A stretch of 64,000 nt of DNA from the NCBI GenBank assembly GCA_019636755.1, contig JAHBWZ010000001.1:124001-188000 (forward strand), given 5' to 3'. The translations under genes and the position numbers were made by a program. This DNA is from Phycisphaeraceae bacterium (GTDB taxonomy: Bacteria; Planctomycetota; Phycisphaerae; Phycisphaerales; SM1A02). The notes beneath the pieces are model-generated. The model had not been told where the DNA came from and searched no databases. It was given only the letters and a program-made list of their open reading frames with translations. Of this stretch, positions 8,857 to 17,209 are shown one piece after another; positions within the stretch are counted from its first letter, which is position 1, and each line of letters opens with the position of its first letter.

Positions 8857-8918
8857 TCACGCGGACGCACCCCCGTATCCGGATCCAGGCCCACCCCGGC
8901 TCCCATTCCGACGACACC

Positions 8919-9701
8919 ATGCTGCTCATCACCGACACCGGTCCCGTCCGCACGATCACCCTGAACCGTCCGGACGTGTTCAACGCCTTCTCCGAGGCCC
9001 TCACGACCGCGCTCGATACGGCGCTGAAGGACGCGGAGAAGGATGCGGCGGTCCGCGCGGTCATCCTGACCGGCGCGGGACGGGCCTTCTCCTCCGGGCA
9101 GGACCTGGGCGAACTCCGCGAGCGCTATCAGCCGGGGTTCGTGCCGACGCTGAGCGACGACCTGCACCGGCGCTACAACCCGATCATCCAGCGCATCTGC
9201 GGATCCGCCAGGCCGTACATCGCGGCGGTGAACGGCGTGGCGGCGGGCGCGGGCGCCTCGCTCGCGCTCGCCTGCGATGTCCGCATCGGCAGCACCGCCG
9301 CCGCATTCATGCAGGTCTTCATCAACGTCGGTCTGGTCCCCGACTCCGGCTCGACCTGGTTCCTGCCCCGCATGGTCGGACCGGGCCGCGCGCTGGAACT
9401 CTGCCTGACCGGCCGCAAGGTGGACGCGGAGGAGTCGCACGCCATCGGACTGCTCTCGAAGGTCGTCGCCCCGGACCGGCTCGACGCGGAAGCACAGGCG
9501 CTCGCGCTGGCCATCGCCGAGAAGCCGCCGCGCGCCGTCGCGCTCACCAAGCGACTCCTGCGGCGGTCGCTCGGCCATGATCTCGGCGCCCAGCTCACGG
9601 CGGAGGCGTTCGACCAGGAGACGCTGGGCCGGACGGCCGACCACTTCGAAGGCGTCCGTTCCTTCATCGAGAAGCGTCCGCCCGTCTTCACGGGGCGATG
9701 A
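8919..9701 (+). CDS. paaG: 2-(1,2-epoxy-1,2-dihydrophenyl)acetyl-CoA isomerase
   Basis: A second crotonase-fold enzyme of 260 residues, typical of PaaG: RAFSSGQDLGELRERY near residue 50, GVAAGAGASLALACD, and FINVGLVPDSGSTWFLPR. In the last segment aspartate stands where hydratases carry glutamate. PaaG isomerises the ring-epoxide CoA ester to the seven-membered oxepin-CoA and later acts as a delta3-delta2 isomerase. A 62-base gap separates it from paaF. No strong ribosome binding site precedes the ATG. The following paaH begins 24 bases downstream. Confidence 0.85.
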   Translation: MLLITDTGPVRTITLNRPDVFNAFSEALTTALDTALKDAEKDAAVRAVILTGAGRAFSSGQDLGELRERYQPGFVPTLSDDLHRRYNPIIQRICGSARPYIAAVNGVAAGAGASLALACDVRIGSTAAAFMQVFINVGLVPDSGSTWFLPRMVGPGRALELCLTGRKVDAEESHAIGLLSKVVAPDRLDAEAQALALAIAEKPPRAVALTKRLLRRSLGHDLGAQLTAEAFDQETLGRTADHFEGVRSFIEKRPPVFTGR

Positions 9702-9725
9702 TTCGGACGGCGGGGAGAGACACGC

Positions 9726-11189
9726 ATGGCACAGCAGCTTTCGGTCCTGGGTGCGGGAACGATGGGCGCGGGGATCGCGCAGGTGGCGGCACAGGCGGGA
9801 TGGTCGGTCGTGCTGGCCGATCGCGACGAGACCACCGCGCGGGCCGGGCGCGATCGGATCGAGGCGGCGCTCGAACGCCTCCTGGAGAAGGGACGGCTCC
9901 GCGCGGCGGAGGCGGAGGCGGTGCGTGCCCGCATCAGCGTCGCCGCGGCGCCCGCCGACCACGCGGGCAGCGATCTCCTGCTGGAGGCGGCGCCGGAAGA
10001 CATGGCGACCAAGATCGCCATCCTGCGCGCGGTCGTTCCGATACTGCCGGCACACGCGATCATCGCGACGAACACGTCCTCGCTCCCGGTCGGCGAGATC
10101 GGTCGCGCCATCGGCGAGCCGGCGAGGACGGTCGGCATGCACTTCTTCAACCCGGCGCCGATCATGCGCCTGGTGGAGGTGATCGCCGGCCCGGAGACCG
10201 CGCCGGAGGTCGTCGAACGCACCGCGCAGATCGCGACGGCCTGGGGCAAGATCGTCGCCCGTGCGACCGACACGCCGGGCTTCATCGTGAACCAGGTGGC
10301 GCGCCCCTGGTACCTGGAGGCGTTCCGGGTGCTGGAGGACGGCCTCCTGGGCGCCTCGGAGATCGATCGCGTCATGCGCGACGCCTGCGGGTTCCGGATG
10401 GGGCCCCTGGAACTCACCGACCTCATCGGGCAGGATGTGAATGCCGCGACCACGCGCAGCGTCTGGGAGCGGCTCGGCCGCCCGGACCTGCTCGCCCCGG
10501 CGCCGCTGCAGGAGGCGCTGGTCTGCGCCGGCGACCTGGGCCGCAAGACGGGTCGCGGCGTCTATGACACGGGACAGGATCCTCCCGCGGAGACCATCAC
10601 CGTCACGCCGCGCCCGGTCGTCCTCGCGCCGGAGGACGCGGCGATCATCGATCGCTTCGCCGTCCGCGCCGCGCGGGATGTCGCCGCGGCCCGCGACCTG
10701 ACCCTCGCCGCGCGGGTCACGATCGCGCGGGTCCTGGGCGCCCTGTTCCTGCAGGCCATGCGGACACAGGCGGCCGGCGTCGCCACCGCCGACGACATCG
10801 ATCGCGCCATGATCCACGGCGTCAACCATCCGCGCGGGCCGTTCGAGTGGATCGCGGCGGTCGGCACGGCATGCGTGCATGACACGCTGCAGACCCTGGC
10901 GCGGGCGGTCGGTCCGCGATTCGCGGCGCAGGTCGCCCCGGCCGGTCCCGCGGCGCCGGACCCGGAGCTGCTCAGGAAGGCGCTCCGCGCGTTCCGAACG
11001 CGTCTCAAGCTCAAGCGCCTCGACGACGAGTCGCGGCTCAACAGCCGCAATCCGCTCAGCGGCGGCACCCGCTCCGCGGTCGTGGCGATCATGGCGCCGC
11101 GCGAGTTTCCGCCGGCGGTCTGGGAAGCGCTGGCGCGCGAGGGAAAGCTGCGGTCGCACGGCGGCGGTTTCTACGAACTCCTGCCGTGA
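9726..11189 (+). CDS. paaH: 3-hydroxyacyl-CoA dehydrogenase, probably 3-hydroxyadipyl-CoA dehydrogenase
   Basis: The 487-residue protein starts with a Rossmann NAD site (VLGAGTMGAGIAQVAAQAG), has the family segment TNTSSLPVGEI, the catalytic region GMHFFNPAP and RATDTPGFIVNQV, and then two copies of the C-terminal dimerisation domain (near 190-285 and 385-480). Length and double C-terminal domain match PaaH (475 residues in E. coli) more than short fatty-acid dehydrogenases. It oxidises 3-hydroxyadipyl-CoA to 3-oxoadipyl-CoA with NAD. GGGGAGAG lies before the ATG. It sits between paaG and paaJ. Confidence 0.88.
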   Translation: MAQQLSVLGAGTMGAGIAQVAAQAGWSVVLADRDETTARAGRDRIEAALERLLEKGRLRAAEAEAVRARISVAAAPADHAGSDLLLEAAPEDMATKIAILRAVVPILPAHAIIATNTSSLPVGEIGRAIGEPARTVGMHFFNPAPIMRLVEVIAGPETAPEVVERTAQIATAWGKIVARATDTPGFIVNQVARPWYLEAFRVLEDGLLGASEIDRVMRDACGFRMGPLELTDLIGQDVNAATTRSVWERLGRPDLLAPAPLQEALVCAGDLGRKTGRGVYDTGQDPPAETITVTPRPVVLAPEDAAIIDRFAVRAARDVAAARDLTLAARVTIARVLGALFLQAMRTQAAGVATADDIDRAMIHGVNHPRGPFEWIAAVGTACVHDTLQTLARAVGPRFAAQVAPAGPAAPDPELLRKALRAFRTRLKLKRLDDESRLNSRNPLSGGTRSAVVAIMAPREFPPAVWEALAREGKLRSHGGGFYELLP

Positions 11190-11288
11190 CATCGGCGGTC
11201 CGGCGCGGTCGAGCGCGCGCCCGCCCCGGACCGCGCCGAGGGTGCGGGTGCGCCGCGCCGGCGCCGGCAGTCCCCGAGCGGATGCCGC

Positions 11289-11294
11289 TACACT
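11289..11294 (+). promoter_or_regulatory. Putative -10 box (TACACT) for paaJ
   Basis: TACACT ends 7 bases before the TTG chosen as the paaJ start. It lies in the 112-base gap after paaH, so paaJABCD may have its own transcript. Confidence 0.5.
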
Positions 11295-11301
11295 GCCCGC
11301 C

Positions 11302-12507
11302 TTGGCCCGTCGCTGCGCCATCGTCGCCGCCGTCCGGACGCCCGTCGGGCGGTACGGCGGCGCCCTTGCATCCGTCCGCCCCGATGATCTCGCCGCCCTC
11401 GTGACGGCGGAGGTCGTCCGCCGCAGCGGCCTCGACCCGGCGCTGATCGACGATGTGTATTTCGGCGCGGCCAACCAGTCGGGCGAGGACAACCGGGACG
11501 TCGCCCGGATGGCGGTCCTGCTCGCCGGGCTGCCGACGTCCGTTCCCGGGTGCACGGTCAACCGGCTCTGCGCGTCGGGCCTGGAGGCGATCTGCGTCGC
11601 CGCGCGCCTGATCGAGGCAGGGCACGGCGACGTCATGATCGCCGGCGGCGTGGAGTCCATGAGCCGCGCTCCCTTCGTCATGGCGAAGGCGACCGAAGCG
11701 TGGAGCCGCCAGGCCGCGATCCACGACACGACGATCGGGTGGCGGTTCACGAACCCCAGGCTGGCCGCCCTGCACCACCCCTACTCGATGGGGGAGACCG
11801 CGGAGAACGTCGCGCGGCGCTTCGCGGTCGCGCGGGAGGACCAGGATCGGTTCGCGCTCTGGTCGCAGCAGAAGTGGGCCGCCGCACAGGCACTGGGCCT
11901 CTTCGACGACGAGATCGTTCCGGTCGAGGTTCCCGGACCGCGCGGCGCCGTGCAGCAGGTCACGACCGATGAGCACCCGCGTCCGGACACGACACTGGAG
12001 CGACTCGCCGCCCTGCGACCTGCGTTCGCGAAGGATGACGCGGCCACCGTGACCGCGGGCAACGCGTCCGGGGTCAACGACGGCGCCGCGGCCCTGCTGC
12101 TGGTGGAGGAATCCCGCCTGGAGGCGCTCGGGCTCGCGCCGCTGGCGTTCGTCGGCGCCTCTGCGTCGGCGGGCGTCGATCCCGCGTACATGGGCCTCGG
12201 ACCGGTCCCGGCGACCCGCGCGGCGCTCGCGCGGGCCGGGACTTCGCTCGATGCGATCGATATCATCGAGATGAACGAAGCGTTCGCGGCCCAGTGCCTC
12301 GCGTGCATCCGGGAACTCGGTTGCGATCCCGCCCGGATCAATCCGAAGGGCGGCGCCATCGCCGTCGGGCACCCGCTGGGGTGCTCCGGCGCACGGATGA
12401 CCGCGACGCTCGTGCACGAGATGCGGCGCACTGGCGCGCGGCGCGGACTCGTCACCCTCTGCGTCGGCGTCGGACAGGGCCTTGCGGCCGTGATCGAAGG
12501 AGCATGA
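11302..12507 (+). CDS. paaJ: 3-oxoadipyl-CoA thiolase (TTG start)
   Basis: This 401-residue thiolase equals E. coli PaaJ in length. It carries the acyl-accepting cysteine C90 (NRLCASGLEAI), GHPLGCSGAR and the C-terminal CVGVGQG motif. PaaJ cleaves 3-oxoadipyl-CoA to succinyl-CoA and acetyl-CoA, the last step of the pathway. The only start that gives a normal N-terminus (ARRCAIVAAVRTPVGRYGG) is TTG. The upstream in-frame ATG lies deep inside paaH, and the extra sequence is arginine-rich nonsense. The TTG is 7 bases downstream of a TACACT box. The stop is one base before paaA. A beta-ketoadipyl or general acetyl-CoA thiolase role is the alternative. Confidence 0.87.
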   Translation: MARRCAIVAAVRTPVGRYGGALASVRPDDLAALVTAEVVRRSGLDPALIDDVYFGAANQSGEDNRDVARMAVLLAGLPTSVPGCTVNRLCASGLEAICVAARLIEAGHGDVMIAGGVESMSRAPFVMAKATEAWSRQAAIHDTTIGWRFTNPRLAALHHPYSMGETAENVARRFAVAREDQDRFALWSQQKWAAAQALGLFDDEIVPVEVPGPRGAVQQVTTDEHPRPDTTLERLAALRPAFAKDDAATVTAGNASGVNDGAAALLLVEESRLEALGLAPLAFVGASASAGVDPAYMGLGPVPATRAALARAGTSLDAIDIIEMNEAFAAQCLACIRELGCDPARINPKGGAIAVGHPLGCSGARMTATLVHEMRRTGARRGLVTLCVGVGQGLAAVIEGA

Positions 12508-12508
12508 G

Positions 12509-13534
12509 ATGAGCGGAAGTGCGAATGAAGGCGTCGTCGTCGACCCGATGATCCGCGAGGAGGATCCGCAGCGCCTCGCCGAGTTCGAGGCGAAGATGGC
12601 CCGCGGCGATCTCATCGAGGCGGATGACTGGATGCCGAAGGCCTACCGCGACGCGATGCTCCGGATGGCCGAGCACCACGCCAACAGCGAGATCGTCGGC
12701 GCGCTGCCGGAGGGCGAGTGGATCACGCGGGCACCGTCGCTGCGGCGGAAGCTGGCGCTGACCGCCAAGGTGCAGGACGAGGTCGGCCACGGCCAGATGC
12801 TCTACCGCGTCTCGCAGGACCTGGGCAAATCGCGCGACGACATGCTCCGGGACCTGATCACCGGAAAGACGAAGTACCACAACTGCTTCAACTACCCGGT
12901 GCCGACGTGGGCGGACATCGCGATGATCCAGTGGCTCATCGACGGCGCGGCGATCATGAACCAGAAGACGCTGGCCGACGGCGCCTACGGCCCGTACGTC
13001 CGCACCATGAAGCGCATCAACATGGAGGAGGCGTTCCACTTCCGGTCGGGCGAGGACATGGTCCTGACGCTCATGAGCGGCACGCCGCTCCAGCGCGGGA
13101 TGTGCCAGGAGGCATTCGACCGCTGGTGGGGCCCCGCCCTCATGTTCTTCGGACCGCCGGACAAGCCGGGCGCCGAGCACCTGCCGCCGATGCGCTGGCG
13201 CATGAAGACGGTGAAGAACGACGAACTGCGTCGCCGCTTCGTGAACCGGTTCGCGCCGGCGGCCATCGATCTCGGGCTCCGCATCCACGTCGTGGAGAAG
13301 GACGGGCACGGGTCCGTCATCGCGAAGCGCCCGGATGAGCGCGCGGTCCGCGACGCGGCCACCGGCGACTGGGGATACACCGAGCCCGACTGGAACGAGT
13401 TCTTCCGCGTCATCCGCGGCCACGGCCCGTGCAACGCGGAGCGGCTGGCGCTGCGTCGCTTCTCCTACGAGCAGGGGCACTGGGTCCAGCAGGCGGTGCT
13501 CGGCCGCCGCGCGGGCCTCCCACCGGCGGCCTGA
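12509..13534 (+). CDS. paaA: Phenylacetyl-CoA 1,2-epoxidase catalytic subunit A
   Basis: The 341-residue protein is the di-iron catalytic subunit of the multicomponent epoxidase that adds one oxygen atom to the ring of phenylacetyl-CoA. Ferritin-like helices carry the metal-binding segments AKVQDEVGHGQML and INMEEAFHFRSGED. The segments KTKYHNCFNYPVPTWAD and WWGPALMFFGPPD are typical of PaaA. AAGGAG lies 6 bases before the ATG, which directly follows the paaJ stop. The order A-B-C-D matches other bacteria. The subunit needs PaaC for stability and a reductase (PaaE) for electrons; the latter is not in this window. Confidence 0.96.
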   Translation: MSGSANEGVVVDPMIREEDPQRLAEFEAKMARGDLIEADDWMPKAYRDAMLRMAEHHANSEIVGALPEGEWITRAPSLRRKLALTAKVQDEVGHGQMLYRVSQDLGKSRDDMLRDLITGKTKYHNCFNYPVPTWADIAMIQWLIDGAAIMNQKTLADGAYGPYVRTMKRINMEEAFHFRSGEDMVLTLMSGTPLQRGMCQEAFDRWWGPALMFFGPPDKPGAEHLPPMRWRMKTVKNDELRRRFVNRFAPAAIDLGLRIHVVEKDGHGSVIAKRPDERAVRDAATGDWGYTEPDWNEFFRVIRGHGPCNAERLALRRFSYEQGHWVQQAVLGRRAGLPPAA

Positions 13535-13539
13535 CCACC

Positions 13540-14151
13540 ATGACGATGTCCCGCATCCGCGACCACTTCCCAAGGACGGATCCCGCCGCGCCGCTCGCCT
13601 CGGCGCCGATGGGCGACCTCGATCCGTACGTGGTGTTCACGCAGCTCCGGGCGAACGGTCCGTTCCTCTACGCCGGATGGCTGGAGGCGCCGGACGCCGA
13701 GATGGCGCTGCTGCTCGCCCGGGATCACTACGGCCGCGATCAGGTGTGTACTGCCGTCCGCGTGATCCATCGTGCCGATCTCGAGAGCAGCGACGGGCTG
13801 TACACGCTCGCGATGCCGCCGCCGGACGGGACCGAGTGGCTGGTGGCAACGCAGAAGCGTCCGGGCGACATCTTCATCGAGATGGGCCGGGTCCGTGCCG
13901 CCGGCCCCGCGGCCGCGATGGACGCCGCGCGGGCATCCGTGCCCGGCGCCGCGACGGCGCACGTGATCTGGGTCATACCCGCCGACCGCGCGGTCACGAC
14001 CGCCCCCGATGACCTGATCTGGCGCACCACGGACCAGACGTACCGTCTCGCACGCGGGTACCGCCGCGACGTCCGCGAGAAATGGACGCGCTTCCGCGAC
14101 GAGAGCGCGCTCGCCGAGTACGAGCGGGACGATCTCACGGAGGAGTTCTGA
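13540..14151 (+). CDS. paaB: Double-length PaaB subunit of phenylacetyl-CoA epoxidase
   Basis: PaaB is normally a protein of about 95 residues that bridges PaaAC heterodimers. This one has 203 residues and appears to hold two PaaB-like units: residues 29-80 (VVFTQLRANGPFLYAGWLEA, then DAEMALLLARDHYG and VRVIHRAD) and 99-150 (WLVATQKRPGDIFIEMGRVR, then AAAMDAARA and VIWVIPAD). Both show the pattern strand, hydrophobic patch, strand, helix with A-x-x-A-A-R-type spacing, strand. A charged tail of about 50 residues follows. The gene starts 5 bases after paaA and ends 2 bases before paaC. The duplication is read by eye and needs a structural check; placement in the operon leaves little doubt about PaaB identity. 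Confidence 0.82.
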   Translation: MTMSRIRDHFPRTDPAAPLASAPMGDLDPYVVFTQLRANGPFLYAGWLEAPDAEMALLLARDHYGRDQVCTAVRVIHRADLESSDGLYTLAMPPPDGTEWLVATQKRPGDIFIEMGRVRAAGPAAAMDAARASVPGAATAHVIWVIPADRAVTTAPDDLIWRTTDQTYRLARGYRRDVREKWTRFRDESALAEYERDDLTEEF

Positions 14152-14153
14152 AC

Positions 14154-14972
14154 GTGCAGACGATTCCCGCCGATCTCCGCGACGACTTCGTCCGCCTGCT
14201 CCTGTCCGTTGCGGATGACAAGCTCCTGCTCGGCCACCGCAACAGCGACTGGACGGGCCTCGCGCCCATCCTGGAGGAGGACATCGCGTTCTCCGCCCTC
14301 GCGCAGGACGAGATCGCCCACGCGCAGGCGCTGTACGGACTCGCGGCGTCCGTCTCCCACCCGGACGCCCGCGCGGGTGCGGATGCGTCCGGCGACGCGC
14401 CCGCCGCGGATGCCCTGGCCTTCGGCCGGCCCGCCGCGGCCTATCTCTGCGCCGCGTTCGTCGAGGCCGACGACGGGTTCGACTGGGCCGTCGCCCTCGT
14501 GCGCCGCTTCCTCTGCGACGCCTTCGACGCGGCACGCCTGCAGCGCCTGTCCGGTTCCGGGTTCGCGCCGCTCGCGCACCTCGCCGCGCGGCTGCTCCGC
14601 GAGGAGCGTTCGCACCTGGAGCACGCCTCCGGCTGGCTGGTCCGACTCGGCCGGGGAACGACCGAGTCCGCCGCGCGGATGCAGGCGGCGCTCGACCGCC
14701 TGGCCCCGGCCGCGATGACGCTCTTCGAACCGTTCGACGGCGAGGACCGCGTGGCGTCCGCCGGGCTGTATCCCGGCGATCGCGCGACGATGTTCCGGAC
14801 GTGGCGTGCCGCCGTGGAGCCGGTGCTTGCACGGGCCGGCCTCACCGCGGCGTTCACCCTGGATCCGGATCCGCCGCGCGGCGGTCGACGCGGTGTGCAC
14901 AGCCCGGCCTTCAGCGCGCAGCTCGACGAGATGTGCGAGGTCTTCCGCCTCGCCCCCGAGGCGGCCTGGTGA
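14154..14972 (+). CDS. paaC: Phenylacetyl-CoA epoxidase subunit C
   Basis: The 272-residue product is the structural ferritin-like partner of PaaA. Typical segments are LLSVADDKLLLGHRNSDW, LEEDIAFSALAQDEIAHAQ and the later LLREERSHLEHASGWLVRLG. The start is GTG at 14154, with GGAGGAG 8 bases upstream inside the end of paaB; the longer frame upstream lacks similarity. PaaC keeps the fold but usually not full di-iron function; here acidic and His residues of the first two helices are still visible. The stop at 14972 is followed closely by paaD. Confidence 0.92.
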   Translation: MQTIPADLRDDFVRLLLSVADDKLLLGHRNSDWTGLAPILEEDIAFSALAQDEIAHAQALYGLAASVSHPDARAGADASGDAPAADALAFGRPAAAYLCAAFVEADDGFDWAVALVRRFLCDAFDAARLQRLSGSGFAPLAHLAARLLREERSHLEHASGWLVRLGRGTTESAARMQAALDRLAPAAMTLFEPFDGEDRVASAGLYPGDRATMFRTWRAAVEPVLARAGLTAAFTLDPDPPRGGRRGVHSPAFSAQLDEMCEVFRLAPEAAW

Positions 14973-14994
14973 TCCCATGGAGGGCGGTGCGCCG

Positions 14995-15498
14995 ATGGTC
15001 CTGCGCGACGACGTGATGCGGACACTCCGGACGATCGACGATCCGGAGATGCCGCTGAGCATCGTCGATCTCGGCATCGTCGAAGAGGTCTCGATCGCGG
15101 ACGCGCCGCAGGGTGCGGCGGTGGACATCGTGATCCTGCCGACCTTCGTCGGCTGTCCCGCCCTCGACATGATCCGCGGGCTCATCGTCGAGCGCGTCGG
15201 CGCGATGCCGGGCGTCGGCCGGGTCACGGTGGCGTTCCGCCATGATCCGCCGTGGTCCGTGGACCGCATCACCGAAGCCGGGCGCGCCTCGCTCGCCGCG
15301 CACGGCGTCACCGTGCCGGCGCACGGCGGCGCCACCCGCGAGGCGGACACGATCCCGCTCGGTACGAGCGTGCTGCACTGCCCGTGGTGCGGGTCGGACC
15401 GCACGCGACTCGACTCCCCCTTCGGCCCGACGCGCTGCCGGATGATCTTCTACTGCACGGCGTGCCGGAATACCTTCGAACACATGAAGGCGGTGTAG
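14995..15498 (+). CDS. paaD: PaaD, iron-sulfur maturation protein of the phenylacetyl-CoA epoxidase
   Basis: This protein of about 167 residues has an N-terminal MIP18/DUF59 domain ([30 protein letters not shown]) with its conserved cysteine, and a C-terminal four-cysteine zinc or iron ribbon (HCPWCGS then [10 protein letters not shown]). PaaD is thought to help load iron-sulfur clusters for the epoxidase system. I prefer the ATG at 14995, with GGAGGG 10 bases upstream; the in-frame ATG at 14977 is possible and would add six residues. No paaE follows, although PaaE is the expected client. The next gene encodes superoxide dismutase. Confidence 0.9.
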   Translation: MVLRDDVMRTLRTIDDPEMPLSIVDLGIVEEVSIADAPQGAAVDIVILPTFVGCPALDMIRGLIVERVGAMPGVGRVTVAFRHDPPWSVDRITEAGRASLAAHGVTVPAHGGATREADTIPLGTSVLHCPWCGSDRTRLDSPFGPTRCRMIFYCTACRNTFEHMKAV

Positions 15499-15541
15499 CG
15501 CACCACCGCGCGCACCGTCGCGTGACCAGGAGACCCTGTCC

Positions 15542-16354
15542 ATGCTGCCCGTTCCCACCGGTATCCGCGCGCTCTCCCGCCGCGACTTCCTCCTCCGAAG
15601 GCTCATGCCCGTCGCCGGCATCGCCGCCACCCTGCCCGCCCTGCGCACCACCGCGAGTGCCGCGGGCCCGGGTGCGGCGGCCGCGGGCCAGGGCGCGGCC
15701 ACGCGGCCCGCGTCGCCCGAGGACGGTCCGTTCCGCCTGGAGCCGCTTCCGTATCCCGAGGATGCGCTCGCGCCGGTCATCGACGCCGAGACGATGTCCA
15801 TCCACCACGGGCGGCACCATGCCGGCTACGTGCGCGCCCTGAACCAGGCGGTCGCGGGACTGACGGTCCCGGCGTCGGTCGAGGCCCTGATCGCCGACCT
15901 CGCGATCGTGCCGGCGGCCGTCCGCACCGCGGTCCGCAACAACGGCGGCGGCCATGCCAACCACGCGTTCTTCTGGTCGATCATGACGCGGCCCGATCGC
16001 TCTCCGCCGCCCTCCGGCGCGCTGCTCGACGCGATCAATGCGTCGTGCGGCTCGCTCGAACAGATGAAGCGGAACTTCACCAGCGCCGCGCTCACGCGGT
16101 TCGGATCCGGGTGGGCGTGGCTCATCGTCCGGCCCGACGGCGGCCTGACGTGCACGTCCACCCCGAACCAGGACTCGCCGCTCATGGGCGATACGTTCGT
16201 CGATGCCCCGGGCACGCCGATCCTCGGTCTCGATGTCTGGGAGCACGCGTACTACCTCAACTACCGCAACCGCCGCGCGGACTACGTGGAGGCGTTCTTC
16301 CGGGTGGTCGACTGGAACGAGGTCGCCCGCCGCTACCGGGATGCGCGCCGATGA
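15542..16354 (+). CDS. Tat-exported Fe/Mn superoxide dismutase
   Basis: The 270-residue protein has a twin-arginine signal (SRRDFLLRR at 12-20, hydrophobic core, likely cleavage near ASA-AG at 41), an alanine-rich linker, and a complete iron/manganese SOD from about residue 65. Metal-site segments are [41 protein letters not shown] and DYVEAFF. Export folded through Tat would place it in the periplasm, where it removes superoxide. CAGGAG precedes the ATG. Fe versus Mn preference cannot be read with confidence. It lies just after the oxygen-using paa genes, which may or may not be meaningful. Confidence 0.92.
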   Translation: MLPVPTGIRALSRRDFLLRRLMPVAGIAATLPALRTTASAAGPGAAAAGQGAATRPASPEDGPFRLEPLPYPEDALAPVIDAETMSIHHGRHHAGYVRALNQAVAGLTVPASVEALIADLAIVPAAVRTAVRNNGGGHANHAFFWSIMTRPDRSPPPSGALLDAINASCGSLEQMKRNFTSAALTRFGSGWAWLIVRPDGGLTCTSTPNQDSPLMGDTFVDAPGTPILGLDVWEHAYYLNYRNRRADYVEAFFRVVDWNEVARRYRDARR

Positions 16355-16381
16355 GCACCCCGGCCGGGCGGATATGCGGGC

Positions 16382-17209
16382 ATGGCTGACGGGATCCTGG
16401 CCGCCGGAGCATCCATGCCCGCACCGGTGGTCGTGCGCGCCGGTGCGTTCACGATCGCCTGCATCACCCGCGCCGCGCCGGACGCGGACGATGGCGCGAA
16501 CGAGGACGCCATGCTGATCCTGCCGGTGGACGCCGACCGGCTGGTGCTCGCCGTCTCCGACGGCGTCGGCGGCCGTTCCGGCGGCGCCGTCGCGTCGCGC
16601 ATCGCGGTGGAGGGCGTCGCCGCCGCGGTCCGGGCGGCCTCGCCCGGCGTCGACCTGCTCGCGCCGATTCTCAGCGGACTGGAGGAGGCGAACGACCGGA
16701 TCCTGGCCCTGGCGGTCGGCGCGGGCGCCACCATGACCATCGCCGAGATCAACGGCGAATGGATCCGGCTGCTGAACGTCGGCGACAGCGGCGCGCTGCT
16801 CTTCGGCCAGCGCGGCCGGGTCCGCCTGCGGACCGTGCATCATTCCCCGACGGGCTACGCCGTCGAATCCGGCCTGCTCGGCGAGGCCCAGGCGCTCGTG
16901 CATCGCGACCGGCACATCCTCTCGAACATGCTCGGCTCGCGCGACATGCACGTCGAGGTCGGCTCCGCGATGCGCATGGGGCGCCGCGACACCCTGCTTC
17001 TGGCATCGGACGGACTCTTCGACAACCTGCTGACGAAGACGATCATCGACACGGCCCGCTGCGGCGCGCCGGCACGGGCGGCGGCGCGGCTGATCGAACT
17101 CGCGGGCCGGCGGATGGGGGACACCGGCGACGGCGCCGACGCCCCGGGCAAGCCGGACGACCTCACGTTCATCCTTCTGCGCCTCGCACCGCGGGAGCGG
17201 GCCGGATGA
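16382..17209 (+). CDS. PP2C-family serine/threonine phosphatase
   Basis: The 275-residue protein has the PPM/PP2C metal motifs in order: NEDAML near residue 40, VSDGVGGRSGG, VGDSGALL, LASDGLFDN and KPDDLTFIL near the end. It would remove phosphate from serine or threonine using two metal ions. Its end overlaps the start of the following kinase gene by four bases (ATGA), so kinase and phosphatase are likely made together and may act on the same target. No membrane segment is seen. Substrates are unknown. Confidence 0.88.
   Translation: MADGILAAGASMPAPVVVRAGAFTIACITRAAPDADDGANEDAMLILPVDADRLVLAVSDGVGGRSGGAVASRIAVEGVAAAVRAASPGVDLLAPILSGLEEANDRILALAVGAGATMTIAEINGEWIRLLNVGDSGALLFGQRGRVRLRTVHHSPTGYAVESGLLGEAQALVHRDRHILSNMLGSRDMHVEVGSAMRMGRRDTLLLASDGLFDNLLTKTIIDTARCGAPARAAARLIELAGRRMGDTGDGADAPGKPDDLTFILLRLAPRERAG

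Noticed and set aside
10879-11301. N-terminal extension of paaJ to the upstream ATG
   Set aside because: It would overlap paaH by over 300 bases and adds about 140 arginine-rich residues with no similarity; the TTG gives the normal thiolase N-terminus.
8796-11750. A 984-codon open frame on the minus strand across paaG, paaH and paaJ
   Set aside because: The translation is rich in arginine, glycine and aspartate without domain patterns, and lies opposite three well-supported genes. Long antisense frames are expected at this G+C content. The same applies to minus-strand frames at 32911-35844, 24832-27522 and 35866-37884 and plus-strand frames at 44469-46898 and 42327-44423.
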